From contig CANQVA010000004.1 in NCBI GenBank assembly GCA_947627175.1, forward strand, positions 1-64,000: a stretch of 64,000 nucleotides of DNA, written 5' to 3'. The position numbers and the translations under genes were made by a program. Origin of the DNA: an uncultured Ruminococcus sp. (GTDB lineage: Bacteria; Bacillota; Clostridia; Oscillospirales; Ruminococcaceae). The notes under the pieces were generated by a model. The model had not been told where the DNA came from. It was given only the letters and a program-made list of their open reading frames with translations, and did not search any database. Positions within the stretch are counted from its first letter, which is position 1. Each line of letters opens with the position of its first letter. Of the stretch, positions 16,646-25,456 are shown one piece after another.

Positions 16646-18421
16646 TTAGTTCACTGAAATTTCTGAAATACACGTATCATTGTATTTATTTCCGGAATAT
16701 ACGCTTAGAATGGTAATTTTAATATATTCAGTGTCAACCGGCGGACTGAAAGTTATAACATTTGACTGCTCAGAATATTCACCAAGTAAAACCACTTCCT
16801 GAGATGTGCCGTCTGAAAATTCAAATCTACAGTTTTTCACTCTGTTATTCTTATAAAAAATATCCTTATCCTTATAATAACCGTTTGTAATAGAAATTTC
16901 GCTTACGTGTTGTTTTTCGTCAGCGGATAAAAGAATACTTTCGTTTATTCCTGCATCTGAACTACCTTCAGCCCAACAGGTATAATAATCACCGTCAGCA
17001 ATATTTGAAATATTATAATTGAAAGTGCCATCATTATTTGTAATTGAAGCAAGTTCACTTGTTGATGAAAATTCATCAAAAACCGGAGGAGAATTGCCGA
17101 TTTCCGTTTCTTTAACAGTTTCTTCATGTGTTTCTGATACATCGGAAGATTCGTAATCATTTTTATTTTCTTCTTCTGAATACTTTATAGTTGTATTCTC
17201 ATCTGATTTATTGTCATTATTGTTTTTTCCGAACAGAATAAAACCGGAAATTCCTACAGTGGCAAGCACTATTAAAACAACAAGAATAATAAATATTGAT
17301 TTTGCAGTATCATGTGCAGGTTTTGGAGGCTGAACAGGGATAAAGTTAGGAACCGGAACAGGGACGGGAACAGGTATTGGGTTAGGGATTCGGACAGAAG
17401 AAGTATTTTGTGGCTGCATAGTCTGTTGACTGCCCATATATTCCGTTCTGCTGTCTATTTGTATTGGCGGTTGAACCGGTATAGAATATACATTTTCCAA
17501 ATCATAAAGCATTTCATCTATTGAATGATATCGTTCTTGCGGGTTAAAAGCACAGGCTTTTAAAATAATATATCCAAATTGTCCGGAAGCGTTTTTTGGC
17601 GGTATCAATGGAGTTCCGTTTAATCTTTGGTTTACGGGTTCTTCATATTCTTCAAATGGGAGTAAATAGTCGTTCATCATCTGATAAAGGCATATTCCGA
17701 AAGAATATATATCAGCTTGTTTGTTATAGTCAAATCCCCTCATAACTTCAGGAGCCATATATTGGGGAGTTCCTGCTATGGTTCTTGTGAATGTTGCCTG
17801 TTTTGAAATATTGAAATCGCCGAGTTTATGTACTCCTTTTTGTGAAACAAATAGATTTTCGGGTTTTATATCTCTGTGTATAATATTTATGTCATGTGCT
17901 GCTTTTATGCCGTTGCCTATTTGTTTTGCAAGTTCAAGGACATTTTTTTCTGATAATTCAAATTTTTTCTTTATTATCAGTCTGTGTAAATTTTCAAGTA
18001 ACTCCATACGTACTAAAAAATAATAACCTTGAAATCTTCCGTCTAAATAAAATTCACGCATATCTTCTTCTTGGTAACCTACTATATTTGGGCAATCTTT
18101 TAATCCGCACATAATATTTGTTTCATTTTCAACCGACAGTTTTCTTTTTTCGATATAACTTTTTTTTCTTTCTTCATTATTACAAAATTTTTCTTCTGCT
18201 AAAATCGGCTCTATTTTAAGGGCGGAAACATCAGTTCTTGTGGTTCTTCGTGCCTCAATACGATATACATTACAGAAAGTTCCCGAACCTATTTTTCCCT
18301 TTATGTACCAATTTTCCCATATAGGCTGTTGTCCTATTATTTTATCTGCAATGAATGTGGCGGCTTCGTTTGCTTTATTTGCAGTGAATACGGTTTCTCT
18401 GTTTATTTCATCTGCATTCAT
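16646..18421 (-). CDS. Membrane Ser/Thr protein kinase with discoidin-like ectodomain
   Basis: The kinase domain occupies about residues 35-305: glycine loop 'GKIGSGTFCNVY', Lys in 'VSALKIE', catalytic loop 'HRDIKPEN', then 'GDFNISK' and 'GTPQYMAPEV'. The usual DFG is DFN here. A Pro/Val-rich linker (PNPIPVPVPVPVP) leads to one membrane helix (about 370-392). An external part contains 'CWAEGSSDAG' and 'YIKITILSVYSG', which look like an F5/8-type C (NADase-type glycan-binding) domain. Usual PASTA repeats are absent. ATG 18421 suits GAGAG nine bases upstream; GTG 18430 is possible. It lies 45 bp or more downstream of the carbonic anhydrase gene. Probable partner of the PP2C at 14912. Confidence 0.88.
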   Translation of the reverse strand: MNADEINRETVFTANKANEAATFIADKIIGQQPIWENWYIKGKIGSGTFCNVYRIEARRTTRTDVSALKIEPILAEEKFCNNEERKKSYIEKRKLSVENETNIMCGLKDCPNIVGYQEEDMREFYLDGRFQGYYFLVRMELLENLHRLIIKKKFELSEKNVLELAKQIGNGIKAAHDINIIHRDIKPENLFVSQKGVHKLGDFNISKQATFTRTIAGTPQYMAPEVMRGFDYNKQADIYSFGICLYQMMNDYLLPFEEYEEPVNQRLNGTPLIPPKNASGQFGYIILKACAFNPQERYHSIDEMLYDLENVYSIPVQPPIQIDSRTEYMGSQQTMQPQNTSSVRIPNPIPVPVPVPVPNFIPVQPPKPAHDTAKSIFIILVVLIVLATVGISGFILFGKNNNDNKSDENTTIKYSEEENKNDYESSDVSETHEETVKETEIGNSPPVFDEFSSTSELASITNNDGTFNYNISNIADGDYYTCWAEGSSDAGINESILLSADEKQHVSEISITNGYYKDKDIFYKNNRVKNCRFEFSDGTSQEVVLLGEYSEQSNVITFSPPVDTEYIKITILSVYSGNKYNDTCISEISVN

Positions 18422-18475
18422 AATTATCACTCTCTCTTTTATTCTGATTTTACTTCAAAATCGAGGATTTTTATA

Positions 18476-19045
18476 TTATAAAAATTCTACTTTTCCGCTG
18501 TCAAGATGATAAATTGCTCCCATAACACGCAAGCCGTATTTTTCTTCATCTTTTTGAATTTTTAGGCTTTTTTCTATTATCTCACAGCTATGTCTGACGT
18601 TAATGCAACAGGCATTAAATTCGTTCTTTTCATTGCCTATAGCCTTTAATATTTCATCTGTAATATATTTAATATATCCGTCGGGGTCATGATTCATAGC
18701 AGCATCAACAGCTCCGCAATGGTCATGACCGAGAACAACTACAAGCCCCGTTCCGAGGTGTTCAACCGCATATTCAATACTTCCGAGTTGGTGAGAGTCT
18801 ATTACATTACCTGCAACACGAATGACAAAAAGTTCACCGATACCGGCTGAAAAAATCATTTCAGGAATTACTCTTGAATCGGAACAAGTGATTATTACAG
18901 CATACGGTTTTTGACCATGTTTACTGAAATTTATAAGCATCTCCTCCGAAACATCAAATGACAATTTTTTTGCATCAACATATTTTTTATTGCCTTCAAT
19001 CAGTCTTGCCTTTGCCTCATCGGCTGTATAAATATAAGAATCCAT
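18476..19045 (-). CDS. Beta-class carbonic anhydrase
   Basis: The 189-residue enzyme interconverts CO2 and bicarbonate. It has the beta-class zinc motifs 'ITCSDSRV' (Cys, with Asp-Arg dyad) and 'GHDHCGAV' (His and Cys), plus 'FVIRVAGN'. The protein is soluble and close to the usual length. The ATG follows AAGAGGT. It sits 32 bp downstream of a hybrid histidine kinase and 54 bp before the Ser/Thr kinase on the same strand, so it could be co-transcribed with signalling genes, which is an unusual setting. Confidence 0.93.
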   Translation of the reverse strand: MDSYIYTADEAKARLIEGNKKYVDAKKLSFDVSEEMLINFSKHGQKPYAVIITCSDSRVIPEMIFSAGIGELFVIRVAGNVIDSHQLGSIEYAVEHLGTGLVVVLGHDHCGAVDAAMNHDPDGYIKYITDEILKAIGNEKNEFNACCINVRHSCEIIEKSLKIQKDEEKYGLRVMGAIYHLDSGKVEFL

Positions 19046-19077
19046 TATTATTATACCTCTTTTCTGTCTGTATCCCG

Positions 19078-21705
19078 TCAGAGATACGTTTCAAGAATTT
19101 TATATAACTGTTCAATCTGAAACGGCTTTGCAAGGTGGTCATTCATTCCCGCATCAAATGCCGCATTTTTATCTTCCTCAAATGCATTAGCTGTAATTGC
19201 AATTATAGGGAGTGAGGCGAGATTTTTATCTTCAAGTTTACGTATTTCTTTCGTTGCCTGGTATCCGTCCATAATCGGCATCATAACGTCCATAAGCACA
19301 AGGTCAATTTCTCCCGGCTTTGAATTTTTTACAATTTCAACTGCATCTTTACCGTTTTCCGCCATTTTTACAACAAATCCTGCCTCTTCTAAAATTGCTA
19401 CGGCAATTTCACGATTGAGTTCAACGTCATCAACAACCAAAATGCACCTACCTAAGAATTTTTCGGGGTCAACCTGCATTTTTTCTTCTTTATCTGATAA
19501 TTCAGCCTCTTGCAATATATTGTACAAATCTGACAAAAACAACGGTTTTGCACAAAATGCCGTTACGCCTGCTTCACGTGCTTCCTGTTCGATTTCGCCC
19601 CAGTCATACGCCGTTAGAATAATAATGGGGACTTGTGTGCCGATTTCTTTTCTTATCTGACGAACGACTTCAACGCCGTTCATATCAGGCATAAGCCAAT
19701 CAATTATATATACACTGAACGGGTCATTCTGTTCAGTGGCATATTTTGCACGATATACAGCCTCTTTGCCTGACGTTGTCCATTCGGGACGCATACCAAT
19801 AAGACGCAACATTTTTTCAACGCTTGTACAGCTGACCATATTATCATCAGCCACAAGAGCACGGAATCCCTCAAGGCTTTTGATGACTGTAACTGTTTTC
19901 TTTTCGCCTGAAAGTTCAAAACGCAATGTAACAGTAAATTCTGTACCTTCTCCGAGTTTACTTTTTACAGATATATTTCCGCCCATCATGTCTACAATAT
20001 TCTTTGTAATTGCCATGCCGAGCCCTGTACCCTGAATACCGCTGACTGTAGAATTTTCCTCACGTGTAAACGGTTCAAATATTTTATCTACAAAATCTTC
20101 ACTCATACCGATACCCGTATCACGTATTATGAATTGATAATCAGCATACCCTTCGGGAGCGTTTGACAGTTCTTTTATACACATTGCAACAGTACCGCCC
20201 GATTTCGTAAATTTTATTGCATTTGACATAATATTTATCAATATCTGATTCAGACGTAATTTATCACCGATAATATTTTCATGTTCAACGTCCATTGTGT
20301 CTATATAGAAATTCAGCCGTTTTGCCTTTATATCGGCTTGAAGAATATTACGCAAATCATGAATAATATTCGGCAGGGAACAAGGCTTTTCAACTATTTT
20401 CACTTTACCGCTTTCAATACGGCTCATGTCGAGTACATCGTTAATAAGTGATAACAAATGTTCACTTGATACCATTATTTTGCTGAGATAATCATTGACG
20501 GATTCTTTATCATCAATATGTAACATAGCAAGAGATGTAAAGCCTATAATAGCATTCATTGGTGTTCGTATATCATGTGACATATTATTAAGAAATGCCG
20601 TTTTTGCGTGGTTTGCACGTTGTGCAACAAGGTAAGCATCTTCAACAGACTGTTTTGCCTGTACAAGTTCATTGTTAAGTTCCTGCAATTTCCGTCCCGA
20701 TTCCTGTTCTTCTTTCAGGCGATTTCGTGAATTATGTGTTCCCACTACACAAAAAAGTATAACAATACCTGCAATAAGCACAAATGATACTGTCAGTCCT
20801 GATATTCTTATAGCAGACCTTACTACAGAAACCGTACCTTGTGCAACGTCATCAGCCGGATTTATATACATTACTGTCCATTCAATGTCGGACAAAGTAC
20901 GCATTGCATAGAAATAATCAGTATTTGAAATATTGATATGTGAGAGAACATGACCCTCATTATTAAGCTGATTCAGAACATCGTCAAAATTTTCTTTTTC
21001 ATCTTCTTTTTTAATTACATTGAAAACGTTATGTCCTTCAATAAGGTCATAGTAACGTGTTTCGTCAACATAGAGTTTTGAACCGTCATTACTAAGAAAG
21101 TATGTACTGTTGTTTCCACCGTAAGCCGAACAACGCAACAGTTCACCAAGTGAATGCATATTGATGCGTATTCCGGCAAATAATATTTCTTTTCTGCTGT
21201 CTTTCAACATTATCGGCGTTTCAAGTTTATAGACAAAAACAGCATATTCATTCGGTTCAGTTTCAGGGGAATCAATGAAACCAATGCGATAAGTACATTT
21301 TTCAAGAGGTTCAGTAATTGAAATTATGCCGTGTTCACCGTCAGAGGTGTAAAGCCTGCCGTCCGAATCGTAAACAACATTTTCAGCATTCATATTTATA
21401 TATTGACCAAATTTATTTTCCGAGCCGAGAAATTTTTCTGCATCTTCAATAGAAGAAATATCAGCTTCACATAAACGCTCTTTCAATTCAATTGCATCAT
21501 TCCATAAAATATTTATTTCATACTCCATATTTTCAAAAAGCTGTCCTGTGACTTCGGAAAGCTGATTGATACGTTCATCATATACAGTACGGTTAAAACG
21601 ATTGTGTACACCACTGACAATTAACAGCCCTATAGTCGCAATAATGAGAGTTATAGCTATAACAGCCAAACATATTTTGAACTTTATTTTATGATTTTCT
21701 TTCAA
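19078..21705 (-). CDS. Hybrid histidine kinase with two receiver domains
   Basis: The 875-residue product starts at TTG 21705, after CCGGAG. It has a membrane helix (about 9-31), an extracellular Cache-like sensor (about 35-290) and a second helix (about 297-320). HisKA follows with 'NNMSHDIRTPMNAIIGF' (His about 377), then HATPase with 'NAIKFT', 'DTGIGMS' and 'GTGLGMAI'. Two receivers end the protein (Asp in 'YIIDWLMPDMNG', about 671, and 'DLVLMDVMMPIMDG', about 805). No DNA-binding output is attached and no separate response regulator is near. It is 16 bp downstream of a small lipoprotein gene. Confidence 0.92.
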   Translation of the reverse strand: MKENHKIKFKICLAVIAITLIIATIGLLIVSGVHNRFNRTVYDERINQLSEVTGQLFENMEYEINILWNDAIELKERLCEADISSIEDAEKFLGSENKFGQYINMNAENVVYDSDGRLYTSDGEHGIISITEPLEKCTYRIGFIDSPETEPNEYAVFVYKLETPIMLKDSRKEILFAGIRINMHSLGELLRCSAYGGNNSTYFLSNDGSKLYVDETRYYDLIEGHNVFNVIKKEDEKENFDDVLNQLNNEGHVLSHINISNTDYFYAMRTLSDIEWTVMYINPADDVAQGTVSVVRSAIRISGLTVSFVLIAGIVILFCVVGTHNSRNRLKEEQESGRKLQELNNELVQAKQSVEDAYLVAQRANHAKTAFLNNMSHDIRTPMNAIIGFTSLAMLHIDDKESVNDYLSKIMVSSEHLLSLINDVLDMSRIESGKVKIVEKPCSLPNIIHDLRNILQADIKAKRLNFYIDTMDVEHENIIGDKLRLNQILINIMSNAIKFTKSGGTVAMCIKELSNAPEGYADYQFIIRDTGIGMSEDFVDKIFEPFTREENSTVSGIQGTGLGMAITKNIVDMMGGNISVKSKLGEGTEFTVTLRFELSGEKKTVTVIKSLEGFRALVADDNMVSCTSVEKMLRLIGMRPEWTTSGKEAVYRAKYATEQNDPFSVYIIDWLMPDMNGVEVVRQIRKEIGTQVPIIILTAYDWGEIEQEAREAGVTAFCAKPLFLSDLYNILQEAELSDKEEKMQVDPEKFLGRCILVVDDVELNREIAVAILEEAGFVVKMAENGKDAVEIVKNSKPGEIDLVLMDVMMPIMDGYQATKEIRKLEDKNLASLPIIAITANAFEEDKNAAFDAGMNDHLAKPFQIEQLYKILETYL

Positions 21706-21721
21706 ATTTTTTCACTCCGGT

Positions 21722-21835
21722 TCAAAAGTTCATCAGGATTTTTTTATCTTTATTTTTACTCTTTCCACAGCCTGAAATAACAGTTATAGACATTGTGGAG
21801 CATATGATTATTGAAGTAATTTTATTTAATTTCAT
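21722..21835 (-). CDS. Small lipoprotein, 37 aa
   Basis: This short frame starts MKLNKITSIIICS and has the lipobox 'VISGC' (Cys at about 24), then a charged tail GKSKNKDKK. AAAGGAG lies seven bases before ATG 21835; an ATG at 21841 is too close to the site. It is flanked tightly by two hybrid kinase genes on the same strand (15 bp after one, 16 bp before the other). It may be an accessory to one of the sensors or a leader peptide of the operon; no family recognised. Confidence 0.6.
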   Translation of the reverse strand: MKLNKITSIIICSTMSITVISGCGKSKNKDKKILMNF

Positions 21836-21850
21836 AAGCATACTCCTTTC

Positions 21851-24800
21851 TTACAGATATTTTTCAAGTATCTGTTCGAGTTTTGCAAAATCTATAGGTT
21901 TTGAAAGATGCTCATTCATTCCTGTTGCCTCTGATGTTTTTATATCCTCAACAAATGCATTTGCAGTCATGGCAACTATCGGTATATTTTTAGCATACTG
22001 ACTTTTTAGATTACGTATTGCACGTGTTGCATCATATCCATTAAGATTAGGCATTTGAACGTCCATAAAAATCATGTCATAATAATTGTCATCAGATTCG
22101 GAAAATTTATCAAAAGCGATTTGTCCGTCCTCTGCTTCTTCAACGATAAGCCCCGACATTTCAAATATTTCCCTTGCAATTTCACGGTTCAAATCATTAT
22201 CTTCAACAAGAAGAATACGCTTTCCGCTGAAATCGCCCGTATGAATTTTTGTCATATCAGATACATTTTCAGATTCTTTGTCATTTTTAGCTTTATCTTG
22301 TAACAGCAGGAAAATAGTGACAAAAAATGTTGAACCTTTTTTCAGTTCGCTTTTTACTTCAATAGAGCCGTTCATCATGTTAATAACATTCTTTGTAATA
22401 GGCAATCCGAGCCCCGTACCTTGTACTTTACTTGTACGCAAATCTTCAGCACGGACAAACGGTTCAAAAATATGTTCTGCCAATTCTTCCGACATTCCGA
22501 TACCGTCATCTTTGAATACAAATTCAAAGCACGCTGCGGTGTTTTTGTTGATTTTTCTTTCATTAACGCTGAATGAAATATTTCCGCCGTCAGGCGTATA
22601 TTTAATGGCATTACTCATTAAGTTCATGAAAATCTGCTGTAATCTGAGTTTATCGCCTATTACGTCATTATGTTCAATATTTTTCATATCAACTGTAAGT
22701 GTGTGATTATGCTGTTTTATTTGTGGCTGTATCATTTCAATAAGTTCATTCAGAAGTGCAGTAAGATTTAAATTTTCCTGTGTCAGCTTGAATTTTCCCG
22801 ACTCTATTTTACTCATATCGAGAACATCATTTATTAAACTGAGTAAGTATTGGCTTGAACTTGCGATTTTGTTAAGAGAATCACGCACACGGTCAGGCTC
22901 TTCGGCATGGGCTGATGCAATTGCAGTCATTCCGATAATAGCGTTCATTGGTGTTCTTATGTCATGCGACATCATAGAAAGAAAATCAGATTTTGCGGCA
23001 TTTGCACGGTTTGCACTTTTCAGTGCATCTTCAAGTATTTGACGCTGTTTTTTCTCTGCATTGACGACTTCATCTACACAGCGTATACCAAATACCATTT
23101 TATTTTTTCCGTTCTCACCTGCATTGACAAAACACATTTCATAATATGTTGTATTTCTTTCAGACGGCAATACCTGATAGCGGATATAGAAAGCCTTTTC
23201 TTCCTTGAATTTTTCAATAATATTTTTCGGGTCACAATACGGCTTAATTACATCATGAAATTTAGGGGCAACCATGTTATTCAGGTATAATTCCATAGCT
23301 TCCGAATGTTTTTCTTTTCTGTACATTTCGGACAATCCGTCGTCGGGAAGTCGTATTATTGTACAGCGGTCTTCGTCAAGGTCAGTATAATATATTGCGG
23401 AATAGTCGTCGCTGAGTGCGGCAAGAATACGTAATATTTCCTGTTCTTTGCGGTTTGCCTCTTCTTTGATTTTGATTTTGCTTTTGTGGAACAAGGCGGA
23501 AAAAAATGCAATTATCAGAACACCGCCTATAATAAGCAGGATAAAACGCATATTATATAAATAATCAACGAATGAATATGAATGATACGGAATTGTGAGT
23601 GATTCGTCGGAAATCATGTCGATATAGTCAGGCTCGGTGAGGTGTATCATTTTATTTATGGCTGAAAATATATTCGGGTCAATATCTGCCGAAGATGCCA
23701 TACTTATTTTAGTCGGATAGCGATATTGTGTTGAATATGTAAGCGTTGAAAAGCGTGGATTTTTCATATGATAATTATATTCAAGATTGTTGATAAGTGC
23801 GGCATCTGCTTTTCCTGTAGCTACAGACAACATACATTCCTTTGTTGTTCTGTAATATTTAAATTCAAGTTCTTTTCCGAATTTATTTTCAAGATATTCC
23901 GCCCAGTTTGTGCGTGCATAAGTCATTGAAATAACGGGCTTTTCAATCTGATTCAGTGAACGGTCTCTTTTTGTAACGAGGAAATTTGAATACTCCATAA
24001 ACGGGCGTGTTGTATGTATATCATCATCTTGAAATACAATAATGTCAGATGAACCTATATAAAAGTCAATATCTCCACTTTTTATTAAATCCTGCCATTT
24101 CTGGTTACGCTTTATCGGATACGGAGTAAATTTTACACCTGATTTTTCCATTATATGCGACAAAAATTCAATATAGATACCTTTATAATTTCCGTCGTCA
24201 TCAACGTATGCAAGCGGTTCGCTTTCCTCATAAAATCCGACAACTATTTCTTTCCCTGATTCTATAAATTTCTTTTCATCAGAAGTAAATGCACTGACAC
24301 TTCCGTTTTCTCCGATAAGTGTTTTTTTCATTGTTTCTGAAACAAGGTCTATATTTTCTCTGATTATCTCCTGCATTCCGCTGTCAATCTTAGAAAGCAT
24401 TTCAGTATTTCCCGCTTTTACAGTGAAAAAAACAGGTGCGGCACTGAATACGGCAACAAGTTTTGAACCGGGGAATTGATTTGCGGCACTGAATACAGCA
24501 AGGTCTGCGTCACGGTCTTCAACAGCTGCAATCATTTCGTCGTTTGTGGGACGGTCAACAAGCGTATATGAAAAGCCCTGATTTTTGGCGTATATGGCGA
24601 GTTCTTCCGCATTTGTGGAATTTGCCGCACAAGCTATCCTTGCACCGTTTAATGATTCATAATCTTCATAATTATAGTCGCTGTCCTGAAGTGCAAAGAT
24701 ACCTACAGATGTATAACCTATAGGAATAGACGAAAAATCCATTGTTTCGTCACGTTCTTCGCTGTAGTTTGTAGGGAACAAAAAGTCAATTTCCCCATTT

Positions 24801-25075
24801 TCAAGCATATCAATAGCTTCAGTCCATGTTGCCTTGACATATTCATATTTCCAGTTGTTTATATTGGCAAGTTCTTCAAGATATTCGGCATAATAACCCG
24901 ATACCTCGCCTTCTTCACTCACATTCAGGAAAGTATTGAAACCATAGGGAATACGAATTGTCGTGTTTGATTCAGCCATTGTATATTGTGGTTGTTGAAA
25001 ACCTACACACAACACTATCATAAGGACTGCTGAAAAGAATGCAATAATTCTGTTGATTTTTTTATATTTCTTCAT
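21851..25075 (-). CDS. BvgS-like hybrid histidine kinase with two solute-binding sensor domains
   Basis: The 1074-residue product has a signal segment (about 1-34), two SBP_bac_3-type periplasmic-binding domains (about 38-260 and 270-505; 'EVSGYYAEYLEELA' and 'NYKGIYIEFLSHIME' are the typical openings) and a membrane helix (about 515-535). A PAS-like part (about 550-680) precedes HisKA with 'SMMSHDIRTPMNAIIGM' (His about 701), an HATPase ('NAIKYT', 'DDGIGMS', 'GTGLGLPI') and one receiver (Asp in 'DMIFMDVQMPNLNG', about 1004). Such proteins sense amino acids or other small solutes. It has its own promoter and heads a minus-strand run of lipoprotein, second kinase, carbonic anhydrase and Ser/Thr kinase. 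Confidence 0.93.
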   Translation of the reverse strand: MKKYKKINRIIAFFSAVLMIVLCVGFQQPQYTMAESNTTIRIPYGFNTFLNVSEEGEVSGYYAEYLEELANINNWKYEYVKATWTEAIDMLENGEIDFLFPTNYSEERDETMDFSSIPIGYTSVGIFALQDSDYNYEDYESLNGARIACAANSTNAEELAIYAKNQGFSYTLVDRPTNDEMIAAVEDRDADLAVFSAANQFPGSKLVAVFSAAPVFFTVKAGNTEMLSKIDSGMQEIIRENIDLVSETMKKTLIGENGSVSAFTSDEKKFIESGKEIVVGFYEESEPLAYVDDDGNYKGIYIEFLSHIMEKSGVKFTPYPIKRNQKWQDLIKSGDIDFYIGSSDIIVFQDDDIHTTRPFMEYSNFLVTKRDRSLNQIEKPVISMTYARTNWAEYLENKFGKELEFKYYRTTKECMLSVATGKADAALINNLEYNYHMKNPRFSTLTYSTQYRYPTKISMASSADIDPNIFSAINKMIHLTEPDYIDMISDESLTIPYHSYSFVDYLYNMRFILLIIGGVLIIAFFSALFHKSKIKIKEEANRKEQEILRILAALSDDYSAIYYTDLDEDRCTIIRLPDDGLSEMYRKEKHSEAMELYLNNMVAPKFHDVIKPYCDPKNIIEKFKEEKAFYIRYQVLPSERNTTYYEMCFVNAGENGKNKMVFGIRCVDEVVNAEKKQRQILEDALKSANRANAAKSDFLSMMSHDIRTPMNAIIGMTAIASAHAEEPDRVRDSLNKIASSSQYLLSLINDVLDMSKIESGKFKLTQENLNLTALLNELIEMIQPQIKQHNHTLTVDMKNIEHNDVIGDKLRLQQIFMNLMSNAIKYTPDGGNISFSVNERKINKNTAACFEFVFKDDGIGMSEELAEHIFEPFVRAEDLRTSKVQGTGLGLPITKNVINMMNGSIEVKSELKKGSTFFVTIFLLLQDKAKNDKESENVSDMTKIHTGDFSGKRILLVEDNDLNREIAREIFEMSGLIVEEAEDGQIAFDKFSESDDNYYDMIFMDVQMPNLNGYDATRAIRNLKSQYAKNIPIVAMTANAFVEDIKTSEATGMNEHLSKPIDFAKLEQILEKYL

Positions 25076-25178
25076 TTATAATCCGCCTTTCTGCATATTC
25101 AATGTTATAAATGTTACAATAATACATTTATGAATATCACTTTAAGTGAGCAAGCCGAAAATTTTAAATATATAGTTA

Positions 25179-25207
25179 ATTATACATCATTATTGCCGAT
25201 ATGTCAA
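25179..25207 (-). promoter_or_regulatory. SigA-type promoter for the BvgS-like kinase
   Basis: On the minus strand TTGACA (25207-25202) and TATAAT (25184-25179), both perfect consensus, with a 17-bp spacer. Confidence 0.85.
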
Positions 25208-25330
25208 CCGAAAATTTCATATAAAAACCATAATATAAAATGTCACCAAATATAATTATATGAATTTAGTGAAAGTGACTTTTTCTGAATACAGAAATAT
25301 ATCTTTCAGATATTGTCTTTTAAAAATTAC

Positions 25331-25359
25331 TTGACAAATCGTGTATATCATGATAATAT
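25331..25359 (+). promoter_or_regulatory. Promoter for the 25457 kinase
   Basis: TTGACA (25331-25336) with TAATAT (25354-25359) at 17-bp spacing; the -10 is weak. Confidence 0.55.
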
Positions 25360-25456
25360 TAAATAAGTCAAATATTTCGTATATCATAGAATAATTGTTT
25401 TTATATTTAATTATTTGAAATATAAAAATATAAATAAGTATCTTGGAGGCGATTAT

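Larger units (their letters stand above)
25076..25456. other. Divergent intergenic region between two hybrid kinases
   Basis: The region holds outward-facing promoters (25179-25207 minus, 25331-25359 plus). The word GTATATCAT appears twice as a direct repeat at 25343-25351 and 25379-25387, the first copy inside the plus-strand promoter spacer. Nothing else is visible. Confidence 0.55.
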
